In this document: positions 16,655 to 24,569 of the stretch, in pieces
Numbering within the stretch: position 1 is the first letter of the stretch
Layout of the letters: the number at the start of each line of letters is the position of its first letter
From: Clostridiales bacterium
Lineage (GTDB): Bacteria > Bacillota > Clostridia > Lachnospirales > Lachnospiraceae
Direction: 5' to 3'
Assembly (NCBI GenBank): GCA_019423835.1
Contig: JAHZAR010000009.1
Location: forward strand, 1,386 to 43,020
DNA length: 41,635 bases
Notes under the pieces: model-generated
Seen by the model: the letters and a program-made list of their open reading frames with translations, nothing else
Told to the model about the DNA's origin: nothing
The model's database searches: none
Program-made: the position numbers and the translations under genes

Positions 16655-17848
16655 CTACAGCCCTGCACGAATCTTCTGACGGGCAATCTTATGCTTTTCC
16701 ACATATCCCGTCAGGATCAGGGTCAGGGCTCCGTCTCCCGTTACATTGCAGGCTGTCCCGAAACTGTCCTGAAGGGCAAAGATGGTCAGCATCAGGGCAG
16801 TTCCCATCTCGTCGAAGCCCAGGACGCCTGTGATGAGCCCCAGAGATGCCATAACCGTTCCCCCGGGAACTCCGGGAGCCCCCACGGCAAACACGCCCAG
16901 CAGCACACAGAACAGTACCATGGTAGGCAGATCCGGGATTGCCCCGTAGAGGATCTTTGACACGACCATGACGAAGAAAACCTCTGTCAGCACAGAGCCG
17001 CACAGATGGATGTTTGCAAACAGCGGGATTCCGAAGTCAACCATATCATCCCTGAGCGTGGGCTCGGACTTTTTGGCGCATTCCAGTGCCACTGCAAGGG
17101 TAGCGGCTGAGGACATGGTTCCCACGGCCGTAATATAGGCCGGCCCGTAATTGCGCAGCACATGCAGGGGATTCTTTCCTGTATACAGACCGGCAAGGCC
17201 ATAGAGAAGGGCAAGCCAGATATAATGCCCGACCATTACGATCAGAATCACCTGTACAAATACCGGAACCTGTTTGGTAATGGAGCCCTCATAGGCCAGA
17301 GAACAGAAAGTCATGGCAATGTAAAGCGGAAGAAGGGGAATCACGATCTTCTTTACAATGTCCAGCACAATTCTCTGGAACTCGTCAAGCACAGAGGTAA
17401 TAGTTCCTGCCTTCGTCCAGGTGGCCGCAAGGCCGATGAGTACGGAAAATACCAGCGCGCTCATAACCTCCATTACCGGCGGGATGGAGAGCTGGAACAC
17501 CACCTCCGGAAGCTCTCTCAGCCCTTCCACATTCGGGTTAATAGACAGCCCGGGTATCATTGCAAAGCCTGCTGCCATGGAAAACAGTGCCGCGCCCAGG
17601 GAGGATACATAGGCCGCCAGAAGAGCGATTCCAAGCATTCTGGATGCATTGCTGCCCAGCTTTGTGATGGACGGGGCAATGAACCCGATAATGATGAGCG
17701 GAACACAGAAATTGATAAACTGTCCCATAATGTAATTGAGTGTGACAATCAGATTCATCAGCCCTTCATTTGCATACAGGCCGATGAGAATGCCTGCCGC
17801 CACTCCCAGAAGGAGGCGAAACGGCAGACTGCCAGTCAGTTTTTTCAT
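16655..17848 (-). CDS. Dicarboxylate/amino acid:cation symporter (DAACS family)
   Basis: A 397-residue sodium- or proton-coupled carrier of the GltP/DctA/SstT family with about eight membrane helices and two re-entrant loops. The serine-rich hairpin is GTMSSAATLAVALECAK (about 243-259). The segment PLFANIHLCGS (about 275-285) occupies the position of the PLGATINMDG motif and differs from it, and GVPGGTVMASLG (about 328-339) follows. The altered NMDG region suggests a substrate other than glutamate, perhaps serine/threonine or a dicarboxylate. AGGAGA lies 5 nt before the ATG, and an extended -10 (TGT-TATAAT) lies at 17990-17998. It is transcribed alone. Confidence 0.88.
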   Translation of the reverse strand: MKKLTGSLPFRLLLGVAAGILIGLYANEGLMNLIVTLNYIMGQFINFCVPLIIIGFIAPSITKLGSNASRMLGIALLAAYVSSLGAALFSMAAGFAMIPGLSINPNVEGLRELPEVVFQLSIPPVMEVMSALVFSVLIGLAATWTKAGTITSVLDEFQRIVLDIVKKIVIPLLPLYIAMTFCSLAYEGSITKQVPVFVQVILIVMVGHYIWLALLYGLAGLYTGKNPLHVLRNYGPAYITAVGTMSSAATLAVALECAKKSEPTLRDDMVDFGIPLFANIHLCGSVLTEVFFVMVVSKILYGAIPDLPTMVLFCVLLGVFAVGAPGVPGGTVMASLGLITGVLGFDEMGTALMLTIFALQDSFGTACNVTGDGALTLILTGYVEKHKIARQKIRAGL

Positions 17849-17989
17849 AAAAATCTCCTTTCCTGCCGCACTCCCTGTCCCGCCGCTTCTTTCCCATGAG
17901 AATCAGGATTCCTGAAGCGGACAAACCTGCCGGGACGGAAATGCACCTTTCCCTTATATAAAATATGCACTCTCTCTGTCCGCGAAACA

Positions 17990-17998
17990 ATTATAACA
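17990..17998 (-). promoter_or_regulatory. Extended -10 promoter for the DAACS gene
   Basis: On the minus strand TGT precedes a perfect TATAAT (17995-17990), about 140 nt before the ATG at 17848. The -35 is weak. It shares the 400-base divergent gap with the lipoprotein promoter near 18068. Confidence 0.45.
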
Positions 17999-18067
17999 GA
18001 AATTTTTATCATTGCCATATCTGCTTTTTATTTCCAGAAATATATTTTCCCTTCTCAATAATAATGG

Positions 18068-18073
18068 TATAAT
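18068..18073 (+). promoter_or_regulatory. Possible -10 box for the DUF3829 lipoprotein
   Basis: TATAAT at 18068-18073 with only a poor -35 (TTTTCC) 17 nt upstream, about 175 nt before the ATG at 18250. The remainder of the 17849-18249 gap shows no gene. Confidence 0.35.
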
Positions 18074-18249
18074 TCCTCTATCACAGTTCAACCGCTGCGG
18101 AAGCGCCCCTTTGATTTCCGCTGTGCCCGATGGAGGAATCTGTCTTTTATGAGAGACAGGGAATTCCGTACAAATCTGAATTTTATCCATATCAGGGCAG
18201 TATCACAGCAGACGTTTCCCGGCTATACGAAAAAGCAGGAGGTACAGGT

Positions 18250-19305
18250 ATGAGAAAGCAAATCAGGACAATCGCTGCCATCACGCTGTCAGGCGCTCTT
18301 GCGGCCATGTCAGGCTGCAGCGCCATTCCACGGGAGGGCGGCATAACGAGTGAAACTTCATCACAGAGCGCTGGCAGCAGCGGTGCAGACGGGACCCTCT
18401 CTGAATCCATAACAGACGAGGCCTCTGACACAGAGCTGTTCAACGCCTATATTACGGTCAACAATCTTATGGCAGGCCGCGTCAACGATTCCCTTGCCCG
18501 CTATTTTGAGTATGTCAAATTTCAGGAGGAATTTGCCCTGTACGAGGAGGGACGCTACAATGGCTGCTACGACGTGGATTATCTGATAGAGGATGTGGAG
18601 GAGGCCTACTCTCTCGTCCAGGCAAAAGCCGAAAAGGACGATCTTGATCAGTCCTTCCTCTCCCTCTATCCGGTTTTAACGGACATGATGAACGTGCTGG
18701 ACGACATCTATGAGTATGCCGATATGAAATCCTACCTGGACGACGACTATGCCCGTGCCAGAGAGTACCACGCAAAGCTCTGGTCTGACTACACTGCCTA
18801 TGAGTCTCTGGCAGATGATTTCATGAGCCGGCTGAGCGCTGTGGAGACGGAGCGGAATGCCGAGGCGTTAGAGCAGATGAAGGAGGAGGGGCTTGTGGCC
18901 TTCTACGCAGTCAACTGTGTCATAAACTCCGCCCAGGCTCTCCAGATGGAGCTTTACAATCAGGGAATCACAGATGAAACTATTCTCGATATGAATCTGG
19001 AGTCTGTCCAGCCTCTGTATGATCAGTTCACCGCTGATGTAGAGTCTGTTCTCGGCTATGCAGAGGATGAGGAACAGCTCACAAGTGAGGGCATTCCCGT
19101 CCACTCCGCCTACTGGTCCAGCTTTCTGAGCGATATGAAGGATACGAAGCTCTCCATGACAGAGGTGCTGGAGCATGTGAAAAATGGGGAGCCGCTGTCA
19201 GGCTCCGACACGCTGATCGCTCTCCCGGGAAACTCATCGCTGGCCTCCTTTGACGCAGGTATTTCAGCCATGATCTCCGATTACAATCATTTTATCTCCT
19301 ACTGA
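18250..19305 (+). CDS. DUF3829 (YiiG-like) lipoprotein
   Basis: A 351-residue lipoprotein. The signal peptide ends in a lipobox, AAMSGC (Cys about residue 22), followed by a Ser/Gly/Thr-rich tether. From about residue 60 the protein is helical and acidic. It carries the pattern I associate with DUF3829/YiiG: ELFNAYITVNNLMAGR, YFEYVKFQEEF, then the tyrosine/aspartate-rich YLDDDYARAREYHAKLW. The function of the family is unknown; it acts outside the cytoplasmic membrane. The start at 18250 is chosen because AGGAGG lies about 7 nt upstream and the signal peptide begins there. The longer frame from 18130 adds 40 codons without a signal. It is followed by a double terminator. Confidence 0.75.
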   Translation: MRKQIRTIAAITLSGALAAMSGCSAIPREGGITSETSSQSAGSSGADGTLSESITDEASDTELFNAYITVNNLMAGRVNDSLARYFEYVKFQEEFALYEEGRYNGCYDVDYLIEDVEEAYSLVQAKAEKDDLDQSFLSLYPVLTDMMNVLDDIYEYADMKSYLDDDYARAREYHAKLWSDYTAYESLADDFMSRLSAVETERNAEALEQMKEEGLVAFYAVNCVINSAQALQMELYNQGITDETILDMNLESVQPLYDQFTADVESVLGYAEDEEQLTSEGIPVHSAYWSSFLSDMKDTKLSMTEVLEHVKNGEPLSGSDTLIALPGNSSLASFDAGISAMISDYNHFISY

Positions 19306-19343
19306 TAGAAGCCAGGTGCCAGACAGTCGGGCATACACAAGAG

Positions 19344-19388
19344 AAGGACAGCCACTTTGCTCTCTGCAGACGCAAAATGGCTGTCCTT
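19344..19388. terminator. Long intergenic hairpin between convergent genes
   Basis: AAGGACAGCCACTTTGC (19344-19360) pairs with 19372-19388 with one mismatch around an 11-nt loop. It lies between the convergent lipoprotein (+) and nucleotidyltransferase (-) genes and probably terminates from at least one side. Its AAGGACAG/CTGTCCTT arms also occur in the hairpin at 388-445. Confidence 0.55.
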
Positions 19389-19390
19389 CC

Positions 19391-19412
19391 GGCAGACTGG
19401 TCTGCCTCTTTT
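19391..19412 (+). terminator. Rho-independent terminator of the lipoprotein gene
   Basis: GGCAGAC (19391-19397) pairs with GTCTGCC (19400-19406), followed by TCTTTT. It lies about 85 nt after the stop at 19305. The 2-nt loop means the inner pair probably opens. Confidence 0.55.
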
Positions 19413-19462
19413 CATTAACTCTTCTGCATATCTTTTCTGCGGTTTGGCTCAGCGCCGTTATG

Positions 19463-20395
19463 TTATTCCTGATCCTCCCACAGCTTCTGAGGGTAATATC
19501 CCGAGTCCTTCAGCCCCTGAATGGCATCCATCACCATCGGCTTATCCTCTTTATAGGTAACGCCGTACCACTTGTCAGCGCTCTTTAAGACTGTCACCTC
19601 AGCCTTCCCCTCTTTCAGGAGCTCATCCACCACAAAGGGCAGGAAATACTCACATTTTTCCGGGTTTACAGGGAGATTTTTGTCCAGAAATGCCGTAAAG
19701 CGCGCCTCCAGCTCCCCAAGTATGCTCTCTGTAAAGCCCCACATGTTCATGGATACCAGAGTATCCTCAGGAAGGAAGGTCCAGGTAGCTCCGCCGTCCT
19801 CCGTATACTCCGCCCTGTCCCCATGCTTTTCAATCCGTGTCCGCTCGTGGATATCAACCAGATGCCCCTTCTCATCTGCCGTACAGATACCCCGGGACAC
19901 ATGGCCGTTCTCTGTCAGGGTGTTGTACAGTCTGTAGCCCACCATGGCATACTGGTATTTCTCGTTGTCCCCCTGCTCAGAGAGCCGGCGGCAGATCTCT
20001 CGGAAGGCAGTCTTTCCATAGTAGTCGTCAGCATTGATCACCGCAAAGGGTCCGTCAATCAGGTCTTTGCAGCAGAGAACCGCGTGTCCCGTCCCCCATG
20101 GCTTTACACGGTTTTCCGGAACACTGTAGCCCGCCGGAAGGCAGTCTGTCTCCTGGTACACATATTCTACCTGAATATGCTTCTCCATCCTGTTTCCGAT
20201 ATGCTCCTTAAATTCCTTCTCAATAGCCTTCTTGATAATGAAGATAACCTTCTCAAAGCCCGCTTCCTTTGCGTCAAAAATGGAAAAGTCGATAATCAGA
20301 TCTCCGTCGCGATCCACCGGATCGATCTGCTTTAAGCCGCCGTAGCGGCTCCCCATCCCTGCTGCCATAATCACCAGCACCGGTTTTTTATTCAT
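19463..20395 (-). CDS. Sugar-phosphate nucleotidyltransferase-like protein
   Basis: A 310-residue cytoplasmic protein of the NTP_transferase family, which makes activated NDP-sugars or related compounds. The nucleotide-binding loop is MAAGMGSRYGGLKQI (about 10-24, matching GxGxRxxxxxxK). PWGTGHAVLCC (about 98-108) and the metal site VINADDYYGK (about 118-127) follow, in the order seen in glucose-1-phosphate and choline-phosphate nucleotidyltransferases. The C-terminal part has no left-handed beta-helix, so it is a single-domain enzyme. GAGGAGG lies about 7 nt before the ATG. It follows the YbiT-like ABC-F gene after a 75-nt gap holding a strong hairpin. The sugar or alcohol substrate is unknown. 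Confidence 0.78.
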   Translation of the reverse strand: MNKKPVLVIMAAGMGSRYGGLKQIDPVDRDGDLIIDFSIFDAKEAGFEKVIFIIKKAIEKEFKEHIGNRMEKHIQVEYVYQETDCLPAGYSVPENRVKPWGTGHAVLCCKDLIDGPFAVINADDYYGKTAFREICRRLSEQGDNEKYQYAMVGYRLYNTLTENGHVSRGICTADEKGHLVDIHERTRIEKHGDRAEYTEDGGATWTFLPEDTLVSMNMWGFTESILGELEARFTAFLDKNLPVNPEKCEYFLPFVVDELLKEGKAEVTVLKSADKWYGVTYKEDKPMVMDAIQGLKDSGYYPQKLWEDQE

Positions 20396-20420
20396 GGTAT
20401 GCCTCCTCGCTGTGAAACGG

Positions 20421-20455
20421 CGGGCAGCTGCTTTTCCTGAAAAGGCAGCCGCCCG
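20421..20455 (-). terminator. GC-rich hairpin between ABC-F and nucleotidyltransferase genes
   Basis: CGGGC-A-GCTGC (20421-20431) pairs with GCAGC-C-GCCCG (20445-20455). Only a short T-run follows on the minus strand, so it may be a weak terminator or an mRNA-stability element between the two genes. Confidence 0.45.
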
Positions 20456-20470
20456 GCTTTCCTCTGCCCC

Positions 20471-22108
20471 TTAGTCCTCGTTCTCCTCAGCCTCTGTAAG
20501 CGTAAATACCTGACGCTTTCTTGCCATCTCATCGCTCTCCAGGTACTCGTCATAGGTGGTGATCTTGTCGATCAGCTTGCCGTTTACAATCTCCATAATA
20601 CGGTTGGCTGTAGTCTGGACGATCTGATGGTCACGGGAGGAGAAGATAATCACACCCGGGAATTTCGTCATTCCGTTGTTCAGTGCGGTGATGGACTCCA
20701 TGTCCAGGTGGTCTGTAGGCTCGTCAAACATCAGCACGTTTGCGCCGGAGATCATCATCTTGGAGAGCATGCAGCGGACCTTTTCTCCTCCTGAGAGGAC
20801 TCTCACCTTCTTCACACCGTCGTCTCCGGCAAAGAGCATACGGCCCAGGAAACCGCGGACATAGGTGACATCCTTCACCGGCGAGTACTGGGTCAGCCAG
20901 TCCACGATAATGTCGTCATTGTCAAACTCTGCGCTGTTGTCCTTGGGGAAGTAAGCCTGGGTGGTGGTCACGCCCCACTTGTAGCTTCCCTCATCCGGCT
21001 CCATCTCTCCTGCCAGGATTTTGAACAGCACCGTCTTGGCCTGCTCATTGGGGCCCACCAGAGCCACCTTATCCTCCCGGTTCAGGATAAAGGAGATGTT
21101 GTCAAGCACCTTTACGCCGTCGATGGTCTTGGAAAGGTTCTCCACGGTCAGCACCTCATTTCCAATTTCACGCTCCGGACGGAAATCAATGTATGGGTAC
21201 TTGCGGCTGGAAGGACGGATCTCGTCCAGCTGGATCTTTTCCAGAGCCTTCTTTCTGGAGGTCGCCTGCTTGGACTTGGAGGCGTTGGCGGAGAACCGCT
21301 GGATGAACTCCTGGAGCTCCTTGATCTTCTCCTCCTTCTTCTTGTTGGCCTCCTTCATCTGCTTGATCATAAGCTGGCTGGACTCATACCAGAAATCATA
21401 GTTTCCGGCATAGAGCTGAATCTTTCCATAGTCAATGTCGGCAATCTGCGTGCAGACTTTGTTTAAGAAGTAACGGTCATGAGAGACCACGATAACCGTG
21501 TTCTCGAAGTTGATCAGGAACTCCTCCAGCCAGGCGATGGCATCCAGATCCAGGTGGTTCGTCGGCTCATCCAGAAGAAGGATATCCGGGTTTCCGAAAA
21601 GAGCCTGGGCGAGAAGCACTTTGACCTTCTGGGCGCCTGTCAGGTCGCCTACCATCTGGTAGTGGTACTCTGTCTCAATTCCCAGTCCGTTCAGGAGGTT
21701 CGCAGCATCAGACTCGGCCTCCCAGCCGTTCATGGTAGCGAACTCTCCCTCCAGCTCTGCGGCCTTGACTCCGTCCTCCTCCGTGAAGTCCTCCTTCATA
21801 TAAATAGCTTCCTTCTCCTTCATGATCTCGTACAGGCGGGCATTCCCCATAATAACCGTGTCGAGAACCGGGTACTTATCGTACTTGAAGTGATCCTGCT
21901 GTAAGAAGGAAAGACGCTGTCCGGGAGTGATAATCACGTCTCCGTTTGTAGGCTCCAGCTGTCCGGAAAGGATTTTTAAGAAGGTTGACTTTCCCGCTCC
22001 GTTGGCGCCGATCAGGCCGTAGCAGTTGCCCTCCACAAACTTGATGTTTACATCCTCAAACAGTGCTTTTTTCCCTACCCGTAATGTTACATTGCTTGCA
22101 CTAATCAT
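20471..22108 (-). CDS. ABC-F family ATPase, YbiT-like
   Basis: A 545-residue soluble protein with two ABC ATPase domains. NBD1 has Walker A GANGAGKST, a divergent signature LTGAQKVKV and Walker B LLLDEPTNHLD. The linker (about 240-305) is Lys/Glu-rich. NBD2 has a degenerate Walker A, VGPNEQAKTVLF, in place of GxxGxGKS/T, a normal LSGGEKVR and the Walker B VLMFDEPTDHLD. The unusual signature and second P-loop are, to my knowledge, typical of YbiT-type ABC-F factors, which act on translating ribosomes. AAAGG lies 8 nt before the ATG. The mRNA has a leader of about 165 nt with a terminator-like hairpin and further structure (22145-22265), suggesting regulation by attenuation. It is followed by the nucleotidyltransferase gene. 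Confidence 0.88.
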   Translation of the reverse strand: MISASNVTLRVGKKALFEDVNIKFVEGNCYGLIGANGAGKSTFLKILSGQLEPTNGDVIITPGQRLSFLQQDHFKYDKYPVLDTVIMGNARLYEIMKEKEAIYMKEDFTEEDGVKAAELEGEFATMNGWEAESDAANLLNGLGIETEYHYQMVGDLTGAQKVKVLLAQALFGNPDILLLDEPTNHLDLDAIAWLEEFLINFENTVIVVSHDRYFLNKVCTQIADIDYGKIQLYAGNYDFWYESSQLMIKQMKEANKKKEEKIKELQEFIQRFSANASKSKQATSRKKALEKIQLDEIRPSSRKYPYIDFRPEREIGNEVLTVENLSKTIDGVKVLDNISFILNREDKVALVGPNEQAKTVLFKILAGEMEPDEGSYKWGVTTTQAYFPKDNSAEFDNDDIIVDWLTQYSPVKDVTYVRGFLGRMLFAGDDGVKKVRVLSGGEKVRCMLSKMMISGANVLMFDEPTDHLDMESITALNNGMTKFPGVIIFSSRDHQIVQTTANRIMEIVNGKLIDKITTYDEYLESDEMARKRQVFTLTEAEENED

Positions 22109-22236
22109 GTTTTTTTCCTTTCATTTTTCTTATTTGACTTTTATGGCTCCGTTTACTGCAGTCTACAGCCGGCTGTCGTCTGCCGTGGTATCCTGCAGTC
22201 CGGCCTGCAGGCGCCGGAGCGTGTTTCTCTATGTTT

Positions 22237-22265
22237 AAAAGAGGGGGATTTTTACGTCCCCCTCT
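22237..22265 (-). terminator. Terminator-like hairpin in the ABC-F mRNA leader
   Basis: AGAGGGGGA (22240-22248) pairs with TCCCCCTCT (22257-22265) around an 8-nt loop. On the minus strand the stem is followed by TTT. It lies about 15 nt downstream of the -10 at 22282 and 130 nt before the coding region, so it would act on nascent leader RNA. Confidence 0.6.
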
Positions 22266-22281
22266 GAATTCTGCCTATTCT

Positions 22282-22309
22282 ATTGTACAGGAAAATTTGT
22301 ATTTTTCAA
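22282..22309 (-). promoter_or_regulatory. Promoter of the YbiT-like ABC-F gene
   Basis: Minus strand TTGAAA (22309-22304), 16-nt spacer ending in TG, TACAAT (22287-22282). Confidence 0.65.
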
Positions 22310-22506
22310 GTACCTTTTCTCTGATTTTACCTGATTTTACCTTGCTTTTCAGGGTTTTCAGGGGCTGGTCCAGCCTTCTGTGTCCTCCTTGGTACTTTCC
22401 TTCTGTGTCTTTTTGTCAGGATCCGCCGCTCTGCCTGTATCTGTGTGCTCTGTTTTGTTTTTCGGCTTCTGTGATACAGTTTATGAAAGTTCTCTCCGGT
22501 ACACAG

Positions 22507-22535
22507 TTGAAGTCCGCCGGTGGATATTGTATAAT
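22507..22535 (+). promoter_or_regulatory. Promoter of the DUF624/AraC pair
   Basis: TTGAAG (22507-22512), 17-nt spacer, TATAAT (22530-22535), about 140 nt before the ATG at 22674. Between the two divergent promoters (22310-22506) only two copies of TGATTTTACC were noticed and no gene. Confidence 0.65.
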
Positions 22536-22673
22536 ACCTCGTGTGCATTATCCGAATACCGATACTATAACTGCTATTATATAAAGAGTGTGTACATTTC
22601 TGATTCACAGCTCTGTTTTTTATGTAGGATTTTCTGCTGCTATTGCTTTTGACGGAAGGGAGGCGGAGCTTAA

Positions 22674-23405
22674 ATGACAGGCACCAGGAAGGAGTATGGA
22701 ACGAATCCGGTACTCCGGTTTATGCAGAAATTTGGATATCTGATGGCTCTGAATATTCTTTTTCTCGTTTTTTCCATCCCCATCGTTACGTTCGGGGCAG
22801 CTCTCTGTGCCCTGTACTATACCCTCTGCCGGATTATCGAGGGGCAGGAGACGGAGATTTTCAGAACCTTTCTCCGGGGATTTTCTGAAAATCTGTTCCG
22901 GGGGACCGTGATGGGGCTAGCTGCACTGCTTCTCGGGCGGATTTTTTATCTGGAGCTCCAGTTTCTGCTCCTGATGCCGTCAGCCCTTGGCCCCTCTGCA
23001 GTCTGCGGGCTGTGGTGCCTGTTTTCCTTCGGATGCCTGGTGTCGGCCTTTCTTTTTCTCTACTTTTTCCCTCTTCAGGCCAGATTCCGCGGTTCCTTCG
23101 GAAAGATTATCGCAGATTCTTTTCTGCTCAGCATCCGGCATCTGCCGCGCACGGTTCTTCTGCTGGTATCAGACGGGGCCATAACAGCCGCGGCTGTCTG
23201 GTTCCTCCTGTCCGTTCCCGCAGTGGGAATTGTCCCGTGGACCGTACTGGTGCCGCTTATCTGCATGGTCAACGCACTTTATCTAAGGGATATTCTCTCC
23301 CTTCGCGGGGAGGAGAACGGCCAGAAGGCGGGCAAAACGGAAGGCGGACAGACCTGGAAAAAAGCACACTTCAGAGGCAGAAAAGGAGGAGAAACAGATG
23401 TCTGA
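22674..23405 (+). CDS. DUF624 (YesL-type) membrane protein
   Basis: A 243-residue membrane protein with about five hydrophobic helices. It begins like other DUF624/YesL proteins: NPVLRFMQKFGYLMALNILF, then PIVTFGAALCALYYTL. The family accompanies sugar ABC transporters and AraC or two-component regulators in Firmicutes; its biochemical role is not known. The C-terminal 30 residues are Lys/Gly/Arg-rich and cytoplasmic. GGGAGG with GGAG closer to the ATG provides the ribosome site. It overlaps the AraC gene by 8 bases (ATGTCTGA), so the two are translationally coupled. This supports a link to the downstream sugar-uptake operon. Confidence 0.8.
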   Translation: MTGTRKEYGTNPVLRFMQKFGYLMALNILFLVFSIPIVTFGAALCALYYTLCRIIEGQETEIFRTFLRGFSENLFRGTVMGLAALLLGRIFYLELQFLLLMPSALGPSAVCGLWCLFSFGCLVSAFLFLYFFPLQARFRGSFGKIIADSFLLSIRHLPRTVLLLVSDGAITAAAVWFLLSVPAVGIVPWTVLVPLICMVNALYLRDILSLRGEENGQKAGKTEGGQTWKKAHFRGRKGGETDV

Positions 23406-24231
23406 ACATGAACTCATAATTCCTGACAGGGGCTTCCCGTTTAAAATTTTTGAATTTGAGGGCAAAAGAGGGAAATACTTCCGAGATCGGCACTGGCACC
23501 GCTCCATCGAAATTTTTGCCGTCTACGATGGTTATGTAAACTTTGAGGTCAACGATTTCAGGCTGTGCCTGAAGGCTGGAGAGTTTATCCTCCTAAACTC
23601 CAACGAAGTACATTCCATCGACTCTCCTGAGCCAAATTCCACAGTCGTGCTCCAGTTTCCTCTGAAGCTGTTCGCGCATTATTACAATGATGACTCGTTT
23701 ATCTATTTCACCCACAGCCCCAGAAACGAAGATCAGGAGGTGATGCAGATTATCTTGCAGATGTATCAGGAAATTCAGCATGAAAAATATGGGTTTGAGT
23801 ACAAGGTTCAAAGTGAATTTTTTCAGCTTCTCTACCTGCTGGTGGTCAAATACAGAAAGCTGGAAGTGAGCCCTGAGATACGTGTTCGGTATCAGAAGCT
23901 GAATTACCTGTCCTCGATTATTGATTATATATACGAGCATTTCCAGGAAAATATCTGCCTTCAGGAGCTCTCAGAAAAATTCGGCTACTCCTCTGCCTAC
24001 CTCTCCCGAATGTTCCAAAAATATGCCCAGGTAAATTATAAAACGCTCCTTTCCAGTATACGGCTTGAGTTTGCCTTCCGCGAGCTGGTCAGCACCGACC
24101 ACACAGTTTCGGAGGTGGCCCTCAACAGCGGTTTCCCATCCGGCAAGGCGTTTTCCAGAGAATTTAAGAAAAAGTATCACATGATTCCCACCGAATACCG
24201 GAGACATCTGGCAGGCCGCGGTGACAGCTAA
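23398..24231 (+). CDS. AraC-family transcriptional regulator with cupin sensor
   Basis: A 277-residue regulator. Residues about 20-110 form a cupin sensor (HWHRSIEIFAVYDG, then GEFILLNSNEVHSID). About 175-270 holds the two AraC helix-turn-helix units (LQELSEKFGYSSAYLSRMFQ and VSEVALNSGFPSGKAFSREF). Such proteins bind a sugar and activate adjacent catabolic operons. It is coupled to the DUF624 gene and followed by the sugar ABC operon, whose promoter region carries two exact 12-bp direct repeats 42 bp apart, which are likely targets. The inducing sugar cannot be read from the sequence. Confidence 0.88.
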   Translation: MSEHELIIPDRGFPFKIFEFEGKRGKYFRDRHWHRSIEIFAVYDGYVNFEVNDFRLCLKAGEFILLNSNEVHSIDSPEPNSTVVLQFPLKLFAHYYNDDSFIYFTHSPRNEDQEVMQIILQMYQEIQHEKYGFEYKVQSEFFQLLYLLVVKYRKLEVSPEIRVRYQKLNYLSSIIDYIYEHFQENICLQELSEKFGYSSAYLSRMFQKYAQVNYKTLLSSIRLEFAFRELVSTDHTVSEVALNSGFPSGKAFSREFKKKYHMIPTEYRRHLAGRGDS

Positions 24232-24394
24232 TTACCTCCCCCCGACCGGGCAGCTTTGGCAGAACGGCCCTATCCTTTGTATCTATTTACCAATTTTATC
24301 CTTGTTTAATCACTAAAATCATGCATTTCGCCTTGTCATGTTCACTTTAGCTCGTTTCATTATATCTATTTTGTATTGTTTTATATGAAAAAGT

Positions 24395-24456
24395 CAAAAA
24401 ATAACCCCAAATATATACAAAAATCGGAGGATAAAACAAAAAATAACCGATATAAT
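24395..24456 (+). promoter_or_regulatory. Direct repeats and -10 box upstream of the sugar-uptake operon
   Basis: CAAAAAATAACC occurs exactly at 24395-24406 and at 24437-24448, 42 bp apart (about four helical turns). The second copy ends 2 bp before TATAAT (24451-24456), filling the -35 position, and no good -35 hexamer is present. This is the class-II activation layout used by AraC regulators, and an AraC gene lies directly upstream. Confidence 0.6.
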
Positions 24457-24478
24457 AGACTCATCAAGTGGATACGGT

Positions 24479-24536
24479 TTATCCCGGCCGACCTTCGAGC
24501 GGCAGGGATAAGACTTCGGCGGACAGCAGGTCCGCC
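24479..24536 (+). promoter_or_regulatory. Two leader hairpins before the solute-binding protein
   Basis: TTATCCC (24479-24485) pairs with GGGATAA (24505-24511) with an inner GCCG/CGGC stem. GGCGGAC (24518-24524) pairs with GTCCGCC (24530-24536). Both lie in the untranslated leader, the second about 20 nt before the AAAGGAGGAAGG ribosome site. They may stabilise the abundant binding-protein mRNA. Confidence 0.45.
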
Positions 24537-24569
24537 AAAAAATTCTATTTCACTAAAGGAGGAAGGTAT

